Shown here: positions 10,822 to 18,291 of the stretch, in pieces
How positions within the stretch are numbered: the first letter of the stretch is position 1
Layout: every line of letters starts with the position of its first letter
DNA from: Alsobacter ponti
Lineage (GTDB): Bacteria; Pseudomonadota; Alphaproteobacteria; Rhizobiales; Beijerinckiaceae
Assembly: GCF_024294805.1 (NCBI RefSeq)
Contig: NZ_JANCLU010000019.1
Coordinates: 39,944 to 103,943, forward strand
Direction of reading: 5' to 3'
Length of the DNA stretch: 64,000 nucleotides
Made by a program: the position numbers and the translations under genes
The notes under the pieces: generated by a model
Database searches by the model: none
Seen by the model: only the letters and a program-made list of their open reading frames with translations
What the model was told of the DNA's origin: nothing

Positions 10822-10842
10822 TCCGCCGCGCCGGGGCTCGCG

Positions 10843-10861
10843 GCCGGGAACACCCGGCTTT
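10843..10861 (+). terminator. Weak hairpin with TTT after pepA
   Basis: A 6-bp perfect stem GCCGGG / CCCGGC with a 4-nt loop followed by TTT, shortly after the pepA stop. The U-tract is short, so termination would be partial. It sits just before the strong Shine-Dalgarno of the next gene. Confidence 0.4.
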
Positions 10862-10896
10862 CCGATGCGTTTCGAAGCGCATTGGAGGTTAAAGCC

Positions 10897-11316
10897 ATGA
10901 AAGCCAGAAATCTGCTGGCGGTCTCCGCGACCGCCATGTCCCTCGTCCTTGCGTATCCGGCGATGGCCCAGAGCACGGGCGGCGCGGCGACCGGCGCGGT
11001 CGGCGGCGCGGCGGCCGGCGCTGTCGTGGGCGGGCCCGTGGGCGCGGCCGTCGGCGGCGTCACAGGCGCCATCGTGGGTGGAGCGCTCGCCCCGGCCGAC
11101 ACCGGACGCGTGAAGGAGTACGTCGTCCGCGAACACCGGCCTTCGGTCAAGCTGAAGGAGAAGGTCGTCGTCGGCGAAGCCCTGCCGAGCTCGGTCGAGC
11201 TCTATACGGTGCCGGCGGATGTCGGCGTGAAGACGGAGTACCGCTACACGGTGGTCAACGACCGCGCCGTGCTGGTGGACCCGCATTCCCGCAAGATCGT
11301 GCAGATCATCGACTGA
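10897..11316 (+). CDS. Secreted DUF1236 domain protein
   Basis: A 139-residue exported protein of unknown function. The ATG has GGAGG eight bases upstream. Residues 1-25 form a signal peptide ending AYPAMAQ. Next is a Gly/Ala-rich stretch (about residues 28-66, repeats of GAVGGAAAGAVVGG type) resembling the glycine-zipper segments of small envelope proteins. The C-terminal part, KEYVVREHRPSVKLKEKVVVGEALPSSVEL followed by YRYTVVNDRAVLVDPHSRKIVQII, is a DUF1236-type domain common in Hyphomicrobiales. A periplasmic or envelope-associated role is inferred from the signal peptide only. It is monocistronic, with a hairpin 22 bases after the stop. Confidence 0.85.
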   Translation: MKARNLLAVSATAMSLVLAYPAMAQSTGGAATGAVGGAAAGAVVGGPVGAAVGGVTGAIVGGALAPADTGRVKEYVVREHRPSVKLKEKVVVGEALPSSVELYTVPADVGVKTEYRYTVVNDRAVLVDPHSRKIVQIID

Positions 11317-11337
11317 CGTTCGCGCCAGCAAAAAAGG

Positions 11338-11362
11338 AGCCTCCCGGACGCACCGGGAGGCT
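11338..11362 (-). terminator. Strong intrinsic terminator for the leftward 31-codon gene
   Basis: A perfect 10-bp stem AGCCTCCCGG / CCGGGAGGCT with a 5-nt loop. Read on the minus strand it is followed by CC and six T residues, the classical Rho-independent form. On the plus strand no T-run follows, so it is oriented for the small gene at 11402-11497, though the hairpin may also slow transcripts of the DUF1236 gene. Confidence 0.8.
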
Positions 11363-11401
11363 TCGGCTCGCGAAGGGGGTCGGCGCGAGTCTCAGGAGTT
11401 C

Positions 11402-11497
11402 TCAGAAGGAGCCGACGATCCTGTCGGCGTAGGCGACGGCGGACCCTGCCAGGATCACGCAGCAGATCGCGGCAAGGCGGTAAAACGCGGCGGGCAT
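11402..11497 (-). CDS. Unannotated 31-residue membrane or secreted microprotein
   Basis: Not in the supplied gene candidates because it is very short. It reads MPAAFYRLAAICCVILAGS then AVAYADRIVGSF. A single hydrophobic segment (about residues 8-22) could be a membrane helix or a signal peptide with cleavage after AYA. Support comes from a good Shine-Dalgarno (GGGGAG, seven bases before ATG) and a textbook terminator about 40 bases after the stop in the matching direction. It is flanked by the DUF1236 gene and divergent holC. No family is recognised. The combination of RBS, hydrophobic pattern and terminator makes it a likely real gene, but expression is unproven. Confidence 0.6.
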   Translation of the reverse strand: MPAAFYRLAAICCVILAGSAVAYADRIVGSF

Positions 11498-11651
11498 CGG
11501 TCGTCTCCCCATCAATCTCGATCAGGACGCTAACGCTTCGTTCACCGGTCCGAGGTGCGCTTCGTCACGCGGGCCCGTGGCGCGGGGTCGACGCGGCGCG
11601 TTCGAGGTGCGAAAAGGCACAGGCCGGCGGGATTGCGGCAGGGGGACGAGG

Positions 11652-12110
11652 TTGGCCGACGTCGAAGTGCTCTTCTACCACCTGGAGAGACGCCCCCTGG
11701 AGGCGGTCTTGCCCCAGCTCGTCGAGAAGAGCCTGGAGCGCGGCTGGCGCGTCGTCGTGCAGGCCTCCACGCAGGAGCGGCTCGGCGCGCTCGACGACCT
11801 CCTCTGGACCTGGTCGGACGACAGCTTCATCCCCCATGCGCCGGATCGGGAGCCGGAGGCCGACCGCGAGCCGGTGGTCCTGACCCTGACCGACCGCAAT
11901 CCGAACGAGGCGCAGATCCGCTTCCTCGTCGAGGGCGCGCCCCTGCCCACCGACGCGCGGGGCTATGCGCGGATCGTGCTCCTCTTCGACGGCACCGACG
12001 ACGAGGCGGTCGCCGGCGCGCGGCGGACCTGGCGGTCGGTGCGGGAGGCGGGCTACGCGGCGACCTATTGGCAGCAGAGCGAGGCGGGACGTTGGGAGAA
12101 GAAGGCGTGA
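11652..12110 (+). CDS. holC: DNA polymerase III chi subunit
   Basis: The chi subunit links the clamp-loader complex to single-stranded DNA-binding protein during replication. The 152-residue protein probably starts at a TTG (ADVEVLFYHLERRPLE is the family N-terminus), with GGGGGACGAGG just upstream. Longer in-frame starts would add about 25 residues lacking family resemblance. The family blocks LPQLVEKSLERGWRVVVQAST, LDDLLWTWSDDSFIPH and PVVLTLTDRNPNEAQ are present. It overlaps the start of the following lipoprotein gene by one base (TGATG), suggesting coupled translation. holC near pepA is a common arrangement. Confidence 0.93.
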   Translation: MADVEVLFYHLERRPLEAVLPQLVEKSLERGWRVVVQASTQERLGALDDLLWTWSDDSFIPHAPDREPEADREPVVLTLTDRNPNEAQIRFLVEGAPLPTDARGYARIVLLFDGTDDEAVAGARRTWRSVREAGYAATYWQQSEAGRWEKKA

Positions 12111-12496
12111 TGGCGGTTGGAGAACACCGCGTGCGGAAGGGGCTCGTCGTCGCGGCGCTCGCGCTCGGGCTTGGCGGCTGCGCGGCGGAGGTCTCGGGCT
12201 TCGTGAACGACAAGTCCGTCACGGCGCGCGCGGCGACCACGGAAGCGGTCGTCGGCGAGGACGGCCGCTGCACGGCGGACCTGAGCATCGACCCCGCCCT
12301 ATTCCGGGGGCGGGACGGGGACGGGCTGATCGGCCTGACCGAATGCGAATTGGTGGCGCTCAAGGGCGAGCCGTTGAGCGTGCAGACGGGCGCGAGCTCC
12401 AGCGCCAAGCGCGAGACCACGATGCTCTACATGGAGCCGACCGGGAAAGCGATCTACCTGTTCGCCAACAACCGCCTCGTGCGGGTGGTCCGCTGA
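12110..12496 (+). CDS. Small putative lipoprotein, SmpA/OmlA-like C-terminus
   Basis: A 128-residue protein with a lipoprotein signal: basic start (HRVRK), hydrophobic core LVVAALALGL and lipobox LGGC at about residues 20-23, so Cys23 would be lipidated. The mature part has a short region of unknown type, then LIGLTECELVALKGEPLSV followed by residues resembling the BamE/SmpA fold (TECELV-KGEP, then IYLF-NNRLVRV). The similarity is my reading of the pattern, not a search result. The ATG overlaps the holC stop, so it is co-expressed with a replication gene, although no functional link is evident. It ends ten bases before the convergent ABC-F gene. Confidence 0.7.
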   Translation: MAVGEHRVRKGLVVAALALGLGGCAAEVSGFVNDKSVTARAATTEAVVGEDGRCTADLSIDPALFRGRDGDGLIGLTECELVALKGEPLSVQTGASSSAKRETTMLYMEPTGKAIYLFANNRLVRVVR

Positions 12497-12506
12497 CCGA
12501 GCGGGA

Positions 12507-14378
12507 TCAGGCCGTGGCCGCGTCGTAATCCGCGGACAGGGCCAGCCATTCCTCCTCGGCGGCCGTCAGGTTGCGCTCCAGCTCGGCTCGCTGGGCCGCG
12601 AACTGGGCGGCCTTGGCAGGCTCGCGCTGGAAGATGTCGGGCTCGGCCAGCACCGCGTCGACGCGCGCGATCAGCTCCGCGAACTTCGCCATTCTCGCCT
12701 CGATTGCCTCGATGCGACGTTTTAGAGGCGCGTTCGCCAGCCGTTTCCCGGCATTGTCCCGGCGCTGGTCGCCCGCCGCGCGCTCGGTCTCGGCCTTGCG
12801 CTTCGCGCCCGCGTCCGGGCCTTCGAGCACCAGTCGACGATAGGCGTCGAGGTCGTCGTCGAAGGGCTTGACCGTGCCGTTGCCGACGAGCCAGAGCCGG
12901 TCGGCGCAGGCCTCCAGAAGAAAGCGGTCGTGCGAGATGAGGATGACCGCGCCCTTGAAATCGTTGATCGCTTCCATCAGCGCGATGCGCGAGTCGATGT
13001 CGAGGTGGTTGGTCGGCTCGTCGAGGATCAGCAGATGCGGCCCGGCGAAGGTGGCGAGCCCCATCAGCAGCCGGGCCTTCTCGCCGCCCGAGATGTTGGC
13101 GACGGGCGTATCCGCCTTGGCGCCGGGAAAACCCATCTGCGCGCAGCGCGCCCGAACGCGTGCCTCGGGGCTGTCCGGCATCAGCTCGGCCACATGCTGA
13201 TACGGCGTGGCGTTCAGGCGCAGCTCGTCGAGCTGGTGCTGGGCGAAATAGCCAACCTTCAGCTTGGTCGAGCGCCGCACCGTTCCCGCCATCGCCTCCA
13301 GCTTGCCGGCGACGAGCTTGGCGAAGGTGGACTTGCCGTTTCCGTTGGATCCGAGCAGGCCGATGCGGTCGTCGTCGGCGATGACGAGCGACAGGCGCGA
13401 GAGCACGGGCTTGTCCGCGTAGCCGACGCTGGCCCCCTCCATCGCGACGATCGGCGGTGACAGCGGTCGTTCGGGCGAGGGGAAGTGGAAGGGCAGCACC
13501 TCGGCGTCCAGGATTGGCGCGATGGTCTGCATTTTCTCCAGCCGCTTGACGCGCGACTGGGCCTGCTTGGCCTTCGACGCCTTGGCCTTGAAGCGGTCCA
13601 CGAACGCCTGCAGGTGCTTGCGCTCGTCGTCCTGCTTCTTGCGGAGCTTCGCCTGCAGCGCCTGCTGCTCCGTCCGCTGGCGCTCGAACTGGTCGTAGCC
13701 GCCGCGATAGAGCGTCAGCTTGGCCTGGTCGAGGTGCAGGATCTGATCGACGGCCTGGTTGAGGAGGTCGCGGTCGTGGCTGATGACGAGCACGGTGTGC
13801 GGATACCGCGCCAGGTAGTCCATCAGCCAGAGCGTGCCTTCGAGGTCGAGATAGTTGGTCGGTTCGTCCAGGAGCAGGATGTCCGGCTCGGCGAACAGCA
13901 CGGCGGCCAGGGCCACGCGCATGCGCCAGCCGCCGGAGAACGAGGAACACGGCCGGGCCTGCGCCTCCGCGTCGAAGCCCAGTCCATAGAGGATGGCGGC
14001 CGCCTTGGCGGGCGCGGCGTGGGCGCCGATGTCGACGAGGCGCGTCTGGATCTCCGCGATCCGGTGCGGGTCAGTCGCCGTTTCCGCTTCCGCCAAAAGG
14101 CTTTCGCGCTCGACATCCGCGGCAAGCACGACTTGCGTCAGCGTCTCGGGCCCCCCGGGCGCCTCCTGCGCGACGGAGCCGATGCGCAGCCCGCGTCCGA
14201 CCGCAATGGAGCCTCCCTCCGGCGAAATCTCGCCACGGATCATGCGAAACAGCGTCGTCTTGCCCGTGCCGTTGCGGCCTACGAAGCCGACGCGCGCGCC
14301 GGAAGGGATGGCGACGGTCGCCTTGTCGAACAGCGTGCGGGCGCCGAGCCGGTAGGTGAGGTCGTTGACGTGAAGCAT
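12507..14378 (-). CDS. ABC-F family ATP-binding protein (Uup/YheS-like)
   Basis: A soluble 623-residue protein with two ABC ATPase domains and no membrane segments. The ABC-F class acts on ribosomes in translation. Domain 1 has Walker A GRNGTGKTT, signature FSGGWRMR and Walker B ILLLDEPTNYLDLE. A charged linker (about residues 235-300, rich in Lys, Arg and Gln) corresponds to the P-site tRNA interaction motif. Domain 2 has GSNGNGKST, ISGGEKARL and LLILDEPTNHLDID. A C-terminal coiled-coil segment of about 90 residues follows. The ATG is at MLHVNDLTYRLG; the frame open upstream belongs to antisense DNA of the neighbour. Which ABC-F subfamily it belongs to cannot be settled by eye. Confidence 0.93.
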   Translation of the reverse strand: MLHVNDLTYRLGARTLFDKATVAIPSGARVGFVGRNGTGKTTLFRMIRGEISPEGGSIAVGRGLRIGSVAQEAPGGPETLTQVVLAADVERESLLAEAETATDPHRIAEIQTRLVDIGAHAAPAKAAAILYGLGFDAEAQARPCSSFSGGWRMRVALAAVLFAEPDILLLDEPTNYLDLEGTLWLMDYLARYPHTVLVISHDRDLLNQAVDQILHLDQAKLTLYRGGYDQFERQRTEQQALQAKLRKKQDDERKHLQAFVDRFKAKASKAKQAQSRVKRLEKMQTIAPILDAEVLPFHFPSPERPLSPPIVAMEGASVGYADKPVLSRLSLVIADDDRIGLLGSNGNGKSTFAKLVAGKLEAMAGTVRRSTKLKVGYFAQHQLDELRLNATPYQHVAELMPDSPEARVRARCAQMGFPGAKADTPVANISGGEKARLLMGLATFAGPHLLILDEPTNHLDIDSRIALMEAINDFKGAVILISHDRFLLEACADRLWLVGNGTVKPFDDDLDAYRRLVLEGPDAGAKRKAETERAAGDQRRDNAGKRLANAPLKRRIEAIEARMAKFAELIARVDAVLAEPDIFQREPAKAAQFAAQRAELERNLTAAEEEWLALSADYDAATA

Positions 14379-14437
14379 GCGGGCTTGTCGCAAAGCCGAC
14401 GGTCGCGCGCAAGCGCAAGGGGCGCGGCCGCGGCCCT

Positions 14438-15490
14438 CTATTCCACGATATCGGCCGGCTCGCGCCCCGCGCCCAGCTTGGCGTCCGCGAGCATCTGGAT
14501 GGCGTTGGCGATGAGGCGATACTTGGTCTCGGTGACGGTGAGGTCGCGGAACCAGTTTACGAGGTCCCCCCACGGGTCGTTGATCTTGGTGAGTCCCGAC
14601 ACGAAGGCTACGACCGTCCCGATCTCGGTCTGCCCGCGCACCACGAACCAGCCGCCGATGCCCAGCACCAAGGCGGTGCCGCTGTGGTGCAGGATGTTCA
14701 TGAAGAAGTTCATCGAGAACTTCAGCTTGTAGATGCCCATGTTGAAGCCGAAGACCTGCCCGATCCGGTCTTCCTGAGCGCGGCCCAGCACCCCGACGCC
14801 GGCCGGATCGGCGATCATCGACATGCTCACCTCGCGCAACGTCTTGATGCGCCGCGCGACACGCCGGTTGATCGCCCGCTGGATCAGCGGCACGAAGACG
14901 ATCTGCGGGCAGAACACCACGAACGCGACCAGCGCCATCAGCGGCTGCAGGTAGATCATGTAGGAGAAGACGCTGATCAGGATGCCGCCCTGCATCATCG
15001 GCTCGGACACGTAGACGCCGACGAAGCCGCCGATGGGCTCGGACTCCGACAGCATCATCGAGGTCTCGACGCCCAGCGCCTCGGCGCTCGATAGCTCCTC
15101 CGGCAGGCCATGGATGAGGCGATGCACGGTCATGCGCAGGCTCAGGACCGAAACCTCCCCGACCCAGGCGCGATAGATGTTCATCACGAGCTTCAGCAGC
15201 CCCTCGCCGAGAGCGAGGCCCAAATAGATCAGCGCGAGCCAGATGATCGCGACGTAATCCCCGCCCTTGAACGCGTCGTTGACGATGCGCCTCTGCACTT
15301 CGAGCGGCGCTGTCGACAGCACGAAGACCAGCACCGATAGCAAAGAGAGATAGAACTGGTGCCTGGCGCTGACCTCCCAGACGAAGCCGAGCAGCGTCTT
15401 GGGCATCGTCGCGCCGCTGAACACCGGCGCCGAGCGCGCCGCCGGGGCGGCGAGATTCGGATCGTGCTGGACCATTTCGGCGATGTTCAT
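14438..15490 (-). CDS. ABC transporter transmembrane-domain protein without ATPase domain
   Basis: A 350-residue membrane protein resembling the six-helix membrane domain of type I ABC exporters (PF00664-like). Hydrophobic segments start near FYLSLLSVLVFVLST, YVAIIWLALIYLGLAL, GILISVFSYMIYLQPLMALVAFVVF and the TALVLGIGGWFVVRG pair. No Walker A, signature or Walker B motif follows: the gene stops about 20 residues after the last helix region. The ATG is preceded by GGGGGGAC; an ATG eight codons upstream is possible. The ABC-F gene lies 59 bases downstream on the same strand, but ABC-F proteins normally do not energise membrane domains. Substrate and partner ATPase are unknown. Homologous membrane-only proteins occur in related bacteria, as far as I recall. 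Confidence 0.75.
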   Translation of the reverse strand: MNIAEMVQHDPNLAAPAARSAPVFSGATMPKTLLGFVWEVSARHQFYLSLLSVLVFVLSTAPLEVQRRIVNDAFKGGDYVAIIWLALIYLGLALGEGLLKLVMNIYRAWVGEVSVLSLRMTVHRLIHGLPEELSSAEALGVETSMMLSESEPIGGFVGVYVSEPMMQGGILISVFSYMIYLQPLMALVAFVVFCPQIVFVPLIQRAINRRVARRIKTLREVSMSMIADPAGVGVLGRAQEDRIGQVFGFNMGIYKLKFSMNFFMNILHHSGTALVLGIGGWFVVRGQTEIGTVVAFVSGLTKINDPWGDLVNWFRDLTVTETKYRLIANAIQMLADAKLGAGREPADIVE

Positions 15491-15582
15491 GGCGAAGACT
15501 TGTCCCCCCGCCATCTTGCAATCTGGCGGGGAGGCTGCAAGCCCGGCGTGAACTGAGCCACGATACGAGTGGGCGGCGAGCC

Positions 15583-16492
15583 TCAGTCGGGCAGGGGGAT
15601 GAACTCTTCGTCGCCCGGCACGCCCGGGAACCGACCCGCCCGCCAGTCCGCCTTCGCCTGGTCGATGCGATCCTTGGACCGGGAGACGAAATTCCACCAC
15701 ACGTATCGGGGGCCGTCCATCGGCTCGCCGCCGAACACCAGGATGCGCGCCGGGCGGACGCCGGTCACCGTCACCTGCTCGCCGGGCGTGAGAATCAGCA
15801 GCCGCGCTTCGTCGAACACGTCTCCCCCAACCTCGACGGCGCCGCTCGCGACATAGATGGCGCGCTCGACGTGCTCGGCCGGCACCGGCAGCTTCGCTCC
15901 CGGCTCCAGCGTGACGTCAGCATAGACCATGTCGGAGAAGGTGCGGGTCGGCGACGTCAGGCCGTACAGCGACCCGGCGATCAGCCGCACCGTCTTGCCT
16001 TCCGCCGACAGCGACGGCAGCTCGGCCGCGCCGTGGTGCGCGAATCCGGGATCGGTTTCCTCGTACCGCTCCGGCAGCGCGACCCAGGACTGGATGCCGA
16101 ACAGAGGCGCCGGGGAGCGGCGCGCTTCCGCCGCCGTGCGCTCCGAATGCACGATGCCCTTTCCGGCGGTCATCCAGTTGACCTCGCCCGGATCGATGGC
16201 CTGCAGGCTGCCCAGGCTGTCGCGATGAAGGATCTGGCCCTCGAACAGGTATGTCACCGTCGCGAGGCCGATATGGGGATGCGGGCGGACGTCGATCCCC
16301 TCGCCGGCGCGGAACACGGACGGCCCCATCTGGTCCCAGAAGATGAAGGGTCCGATCATCTGGCGCTGGGCGGAGGGGAGGGCGCGCCGAACGGAAAACC
16401 CGCCGAGGTCGCGGGCGCGGGGCACGATCACCGTCTCGATCGACGGGTTGGGTTCGGCGGGGCGTCACCCGCGGATCGTTGAACTGGGTCAT
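15583..16492 (-). CDS. Pirin family protein with an apparent 1-bp frameshift near the start
   Basis: A cupin-fold pirin protein. Characterised pirins are metal-binding cofactors or quercetinase-like enzymes; the role here is unknown. The main frame encodes [20 protein letters not shown], then [27 protein letters not shown] and the [18 protein letters not shown] block with pirin metal ligands (HPH, E, H), and a C-terminal cupin. The natural start is the ATG at 16492 ([11 protein letters not shown]) with GGAGG seven bases upstream, but that frame leaves the pirin frame at a run of four G (16459-16462, plus strand). With three G the two halves join as [21 protein letters not shown]. Either a sequencing error or a real mutation. 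A downstream GTG at 16431 could still give 282 residues. Confidence 0.8.
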
Positions 16493-16586
16493 CGCGGCCC
16501 TCCGGCGGCCGCCTCTCGGCCGGCCGGAAGTCTAGCCTACCCGACGGCCCCTCGCCACGCGCCCGCGTTTGCCGACCGGATCACAA

Positions 16587-16757
16587 TCAGCGGCGTCGCG
16601 CCGGCCTGCGGACCGGCACCGGACGCAGCGCGGGCGTCGGCCGCGCGAGCCCGAACATGCCTGCGGTGATCGCCATCGAGAAAAGGGTGAACCCGGTCAT
16701 CAGCTTCGTGGCGAACACGGCGGACTGGGTCATGACGTCCTGCGAATTGGAGTCCAT
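16587..16757 (-). CDS. Small hypothetical protein (56 aa) with one hydrophobic segment
   Basis: A short reading frame starting MDSNSQDVMTQSAVFATKL and continuing MTGFTLFSMAITAGMFGLAR, with a Pro/Arg-rich end. GGGAG lies nine bases before the ATG. The hydrophobic stretch (residues about 21-37) could be a membrane helix; the basic tail would then be cytoplasmic. No family is recognised. It is divergent from psiF and follows pirin on the same strand with a 94-base gap. An overlapping 75-codon frame on the same strand has an Arg/His/Ala composition typical of a shadow and was rejected in favour of this one. Probably real, judged from start context and composition only. Confidence 0.5.
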   Translation of the reverse strand: MDSNSQDVMTQSAVFATKLMTGFTLFSMAITAGMFGLARPTPALRPVPVRRPARRR

Positions 16758-17071
16758 GGGGCACAACTCCCGGGCCTCTGCCCAGCGTTTTCCAAGATCG
16801 ACTGGGGTTTGAACGGTTCGGCGGCGACGTTGTTCCTGCCCGCCGGCCGCAGGTCGAACGGGAACCCGCGCGCGGGCGCGACGTTGGCCGGCCGCTGGCG
16901 GCGGGCCGGGTCGGTCGTCCGGTCCAGCGCGCCGAGCCTCGGTATTCCTGCCGAGCCGTCGTCCGGCGCAGGGTGGAAGCGGCGCGAGCCAGCGCGGAAA
17001 TACACGCTTTGCGTGCAGATCGAGGCGGGGCTATCGTTGATGATTGTCATCTCTCGAGAGGAGCGTAGGTC
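16758..17071. promoter_or_regulatory. Divergent intergenic region before psiF
   Basis: 314 bases between the divergent 56-codon gene and psiF. The psiF Shine-Dalgarno (GAGAGGAGCG) lies at the right end. A 106-codon antisense frame crosses it but lacks a ribosome-binding site and family resemblance. A pho-box-like direct repeat was looked for because psiF is phosphate-regulated in E. coli; none was convincing. Confidence 0.35.
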
Positions 17072-17317
17072 ATGAAACGGATGGTGATCGCGGTGGTGTG
17101 CTGCCTCGTCTCCGGAAGCGCGTTCGCAGCCGAGGCGACATGCAAGAGCCAGGCGGCGGACAAGAAGCTGGCCGGCGCGGCGCTGACCAGCTTCACGAAG
17201 AAATGCACGACCGACGCCACGGCCTCCTGCGAGAAGGCCGCCGCCGACAAGAAGCTCTCCGGCGCGGCGAAGACGAGCTTCACCAAGAAGTGCGTCAGCG
17301 ATTCCGTGGGAACCTGA
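17072..17317 (+). CDS. psiF: PsiF repeat family secreted protein
   Basis: An 81-residue exported protein with signal peptide MKRMVIAVVCCLVSGSAFA. The mature part consists of two near-identical PsiF repeats: CKSQAADKKLAGAALTSFTKKC and then CEKAAADKKLSGAAKTSFTKKC, each bracketed by cysteines (cited here in pieces: ADKKL, TSFTKKC). PsiF was named as a phosphate-starvation-inducible gene in E. coli; its biochemical function is unknown. The start has AGGAG upstream. A 9-bp hairpin follows 15 bases after the stop. It is monocistronic, and phosphate control in this organism is only inferred from the name. Confidence 0.88.
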   Translation: MKRMVIAVVCCLVSGSAFAAEATCKSQAADKKLAGAALTSFTKKCTTDATASCEKAAADKKLSGAAKTSFTKKCVSDSVGT

Positions 17318-17331
17318 GGCGCCGCGCGCCT

Positions 17332-17355
17332 GGCCGCCGGCTCTTTCCGGCGGCC
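17332..17355 (+). terminator. Hairpin after psiF (no U-tract)
   Basis: Perfect 9-bp stem GGCCGCCGG / CCGGCGGCC with loop CTCTTT, directly after psiF. No T-run follows on either strand, so it may protect the mRNA end or act with Rho rather than being an intrinsic terminator. Confidence 0.4.
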
Positions 17356-17359
17356 GATC

Positions 17360-17550
17360 CGCGCGCTTTCGTACAAAGTTCCGAATTTTGGAACCGTGAA
17401 CTAATCAATGGTATCCGGACAGATGAATTGAATTGCTTGGAAGGTGTCTTTTCTGAAATCTCCTTGTTTCTACATTGACATAAACTCTTGAATTGTACGA
17501 CATCGTTCCCCGCGGGGCATTCTGGCCGGCGACGGACATTCTGCGACATC
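17360..17550 (+). promoter_or_regulatory. AT-rich promoter region of the Crp/Fnr regulator gene
   Basis: This stretch is clearly richer in A and T than its surroundings. It contains an inverted repeat GTTCC-N7-GGAAC at 17378-17394 and a consensus-like -35 TTGACA at 17475-17480; a matching -10 is weak (TACGAC or CGACAT at 15-17 bases). The inverted repeat could be an operator. It does not match the FNR (TTGAT-N4-ATCAA) or CRP (TGTGA-N6-TCACA) sites. Confidence 0.4.
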
Positions 17551-18255
17551 ATGAAATTGCCGATCTTAGACAGCGCGAATGCGTCTTTGCTTCCTGGCTT
17601 TGACCACGACTTGCTCAGCGCGATACGCCCGACGCCCATCGAACGGATGCTTCCTTCGGGAGTGGTGATCGAGGAGCAGGGGCAACATCCCGAAACGCTG
17701 CAGTTCCTGCTCGAGGGCGACGTGCAGATGTACGCCCGCGCGGTCGGGCGCACCTCGACCGTGGAACTGATCGCGGCGCCTGACGCCATCGCGCTCGCCG
17801 CCGTGGTGGCCAGCGAGCCGGTGCTCGCGTCCTACGTGACGCTGACCAAGTGCCGCCTGCTCGCCATTAACGCCAATGCCGTCAGGACGCGGCTCGGCGA
17901 GGACGCCGCGTTCGGGGCGGCGATCGCCCGATTGCTGGCGACGCAGGGAAGGCGGCGGATCCGTTCTCTCTACAACCATAAGCTGCGAACCGGCGTCGAG
18001 CGCCTGGCGAGCTGGGTGCTGGTGAAGTGGATCGAGGCCGGCAAGGTCGAGGCGTTCCGCCGTCCCATCAAGAAGCAGGTGCTGGCCTCGCTGCTCGGGC
18101 TCACGCCCGAAAGCCTGTCGCGGTGCTGCGGCCAGCTCGAGCAGCACGGGGCGACGCTCGATGGCGCGGAGATCAAGGTATTCGATCCCGCCCGGCTGGC
18201 CATTCTGGCTCAGCCTGACCACCTCATCGACGGGATTTCGCTGTCGCACCACTGA
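17551..18255 (+). CDS. Crp/Fnr family transcriptional regulator
   Basis: A 234-residue DNA-binding regulator. Residues about 20-140 form a cyclic-nucleotide-binding-like beta roll (VVIEEQGQHPETLQFLLEGDVQMY). The C-terminal third is a Crp-type winged helix with recognition region VLASLLGLTPESLSRCCGQLEQHG, where LLGLTPESLSR matches the Crp_HTH signature. There is no N-terminal Cys cluster, so it is not an oxygen-sensing FNR of the [4Fe-4S] type; the effector is unknown. The ATG at MKLPILDSAN was chosen; the frame is open 63 bases upstream from another ATG but that leader is not family-like. It is convergent with a MarR-like gene 36 bases away, in an AT-richer island. Confidence 0.88.
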   Translation: MKLPILDSANASLLPGFDHDLLSAIRPTPIERMLPSGVVIEEQGQHPETLQFLLEGDVQMYARAVGRTSTVELIAAPDAIALAAVVASEPVLASYVTLTKCRLLAINANAVRTRLGEDAAFGAAIARLLATQGRRRIRSLYNHKLRTGVERLASWVLVKWIEAGKVEAFRRPIKKQVLASLLGLTPESLSRCCGQLEQHGATLDGAEIKVFDPARLAILAQPDHLIDGISLSHH

Positions 18256-18291
18256 GCGGTCGCGCTGCGTGCGCGGCCACTCCCGCGCGTC

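Noticed and set aside
12454-13950. 498-codon minus-strand frame over the ABC-F gene
   Set aside because: Same strand, different frame from the ABC-F protein, with no Walker motifs and Arg/Gly/Ala-rich composition.
12507-15490. ABC-F ATPase and ABC membrane protein as one transporter
   Set aside because: ABC-F proteins act on ribosomes and lack the coupling features for a membrane domain; adjacency is not enough.
16730-17050. 106-codon minus-strand frame upstream of psiF
   Set aside because: No Shine-Dalgarno, no recognisable pattern, and it overlaps the start of the better supported 56-codon gene.
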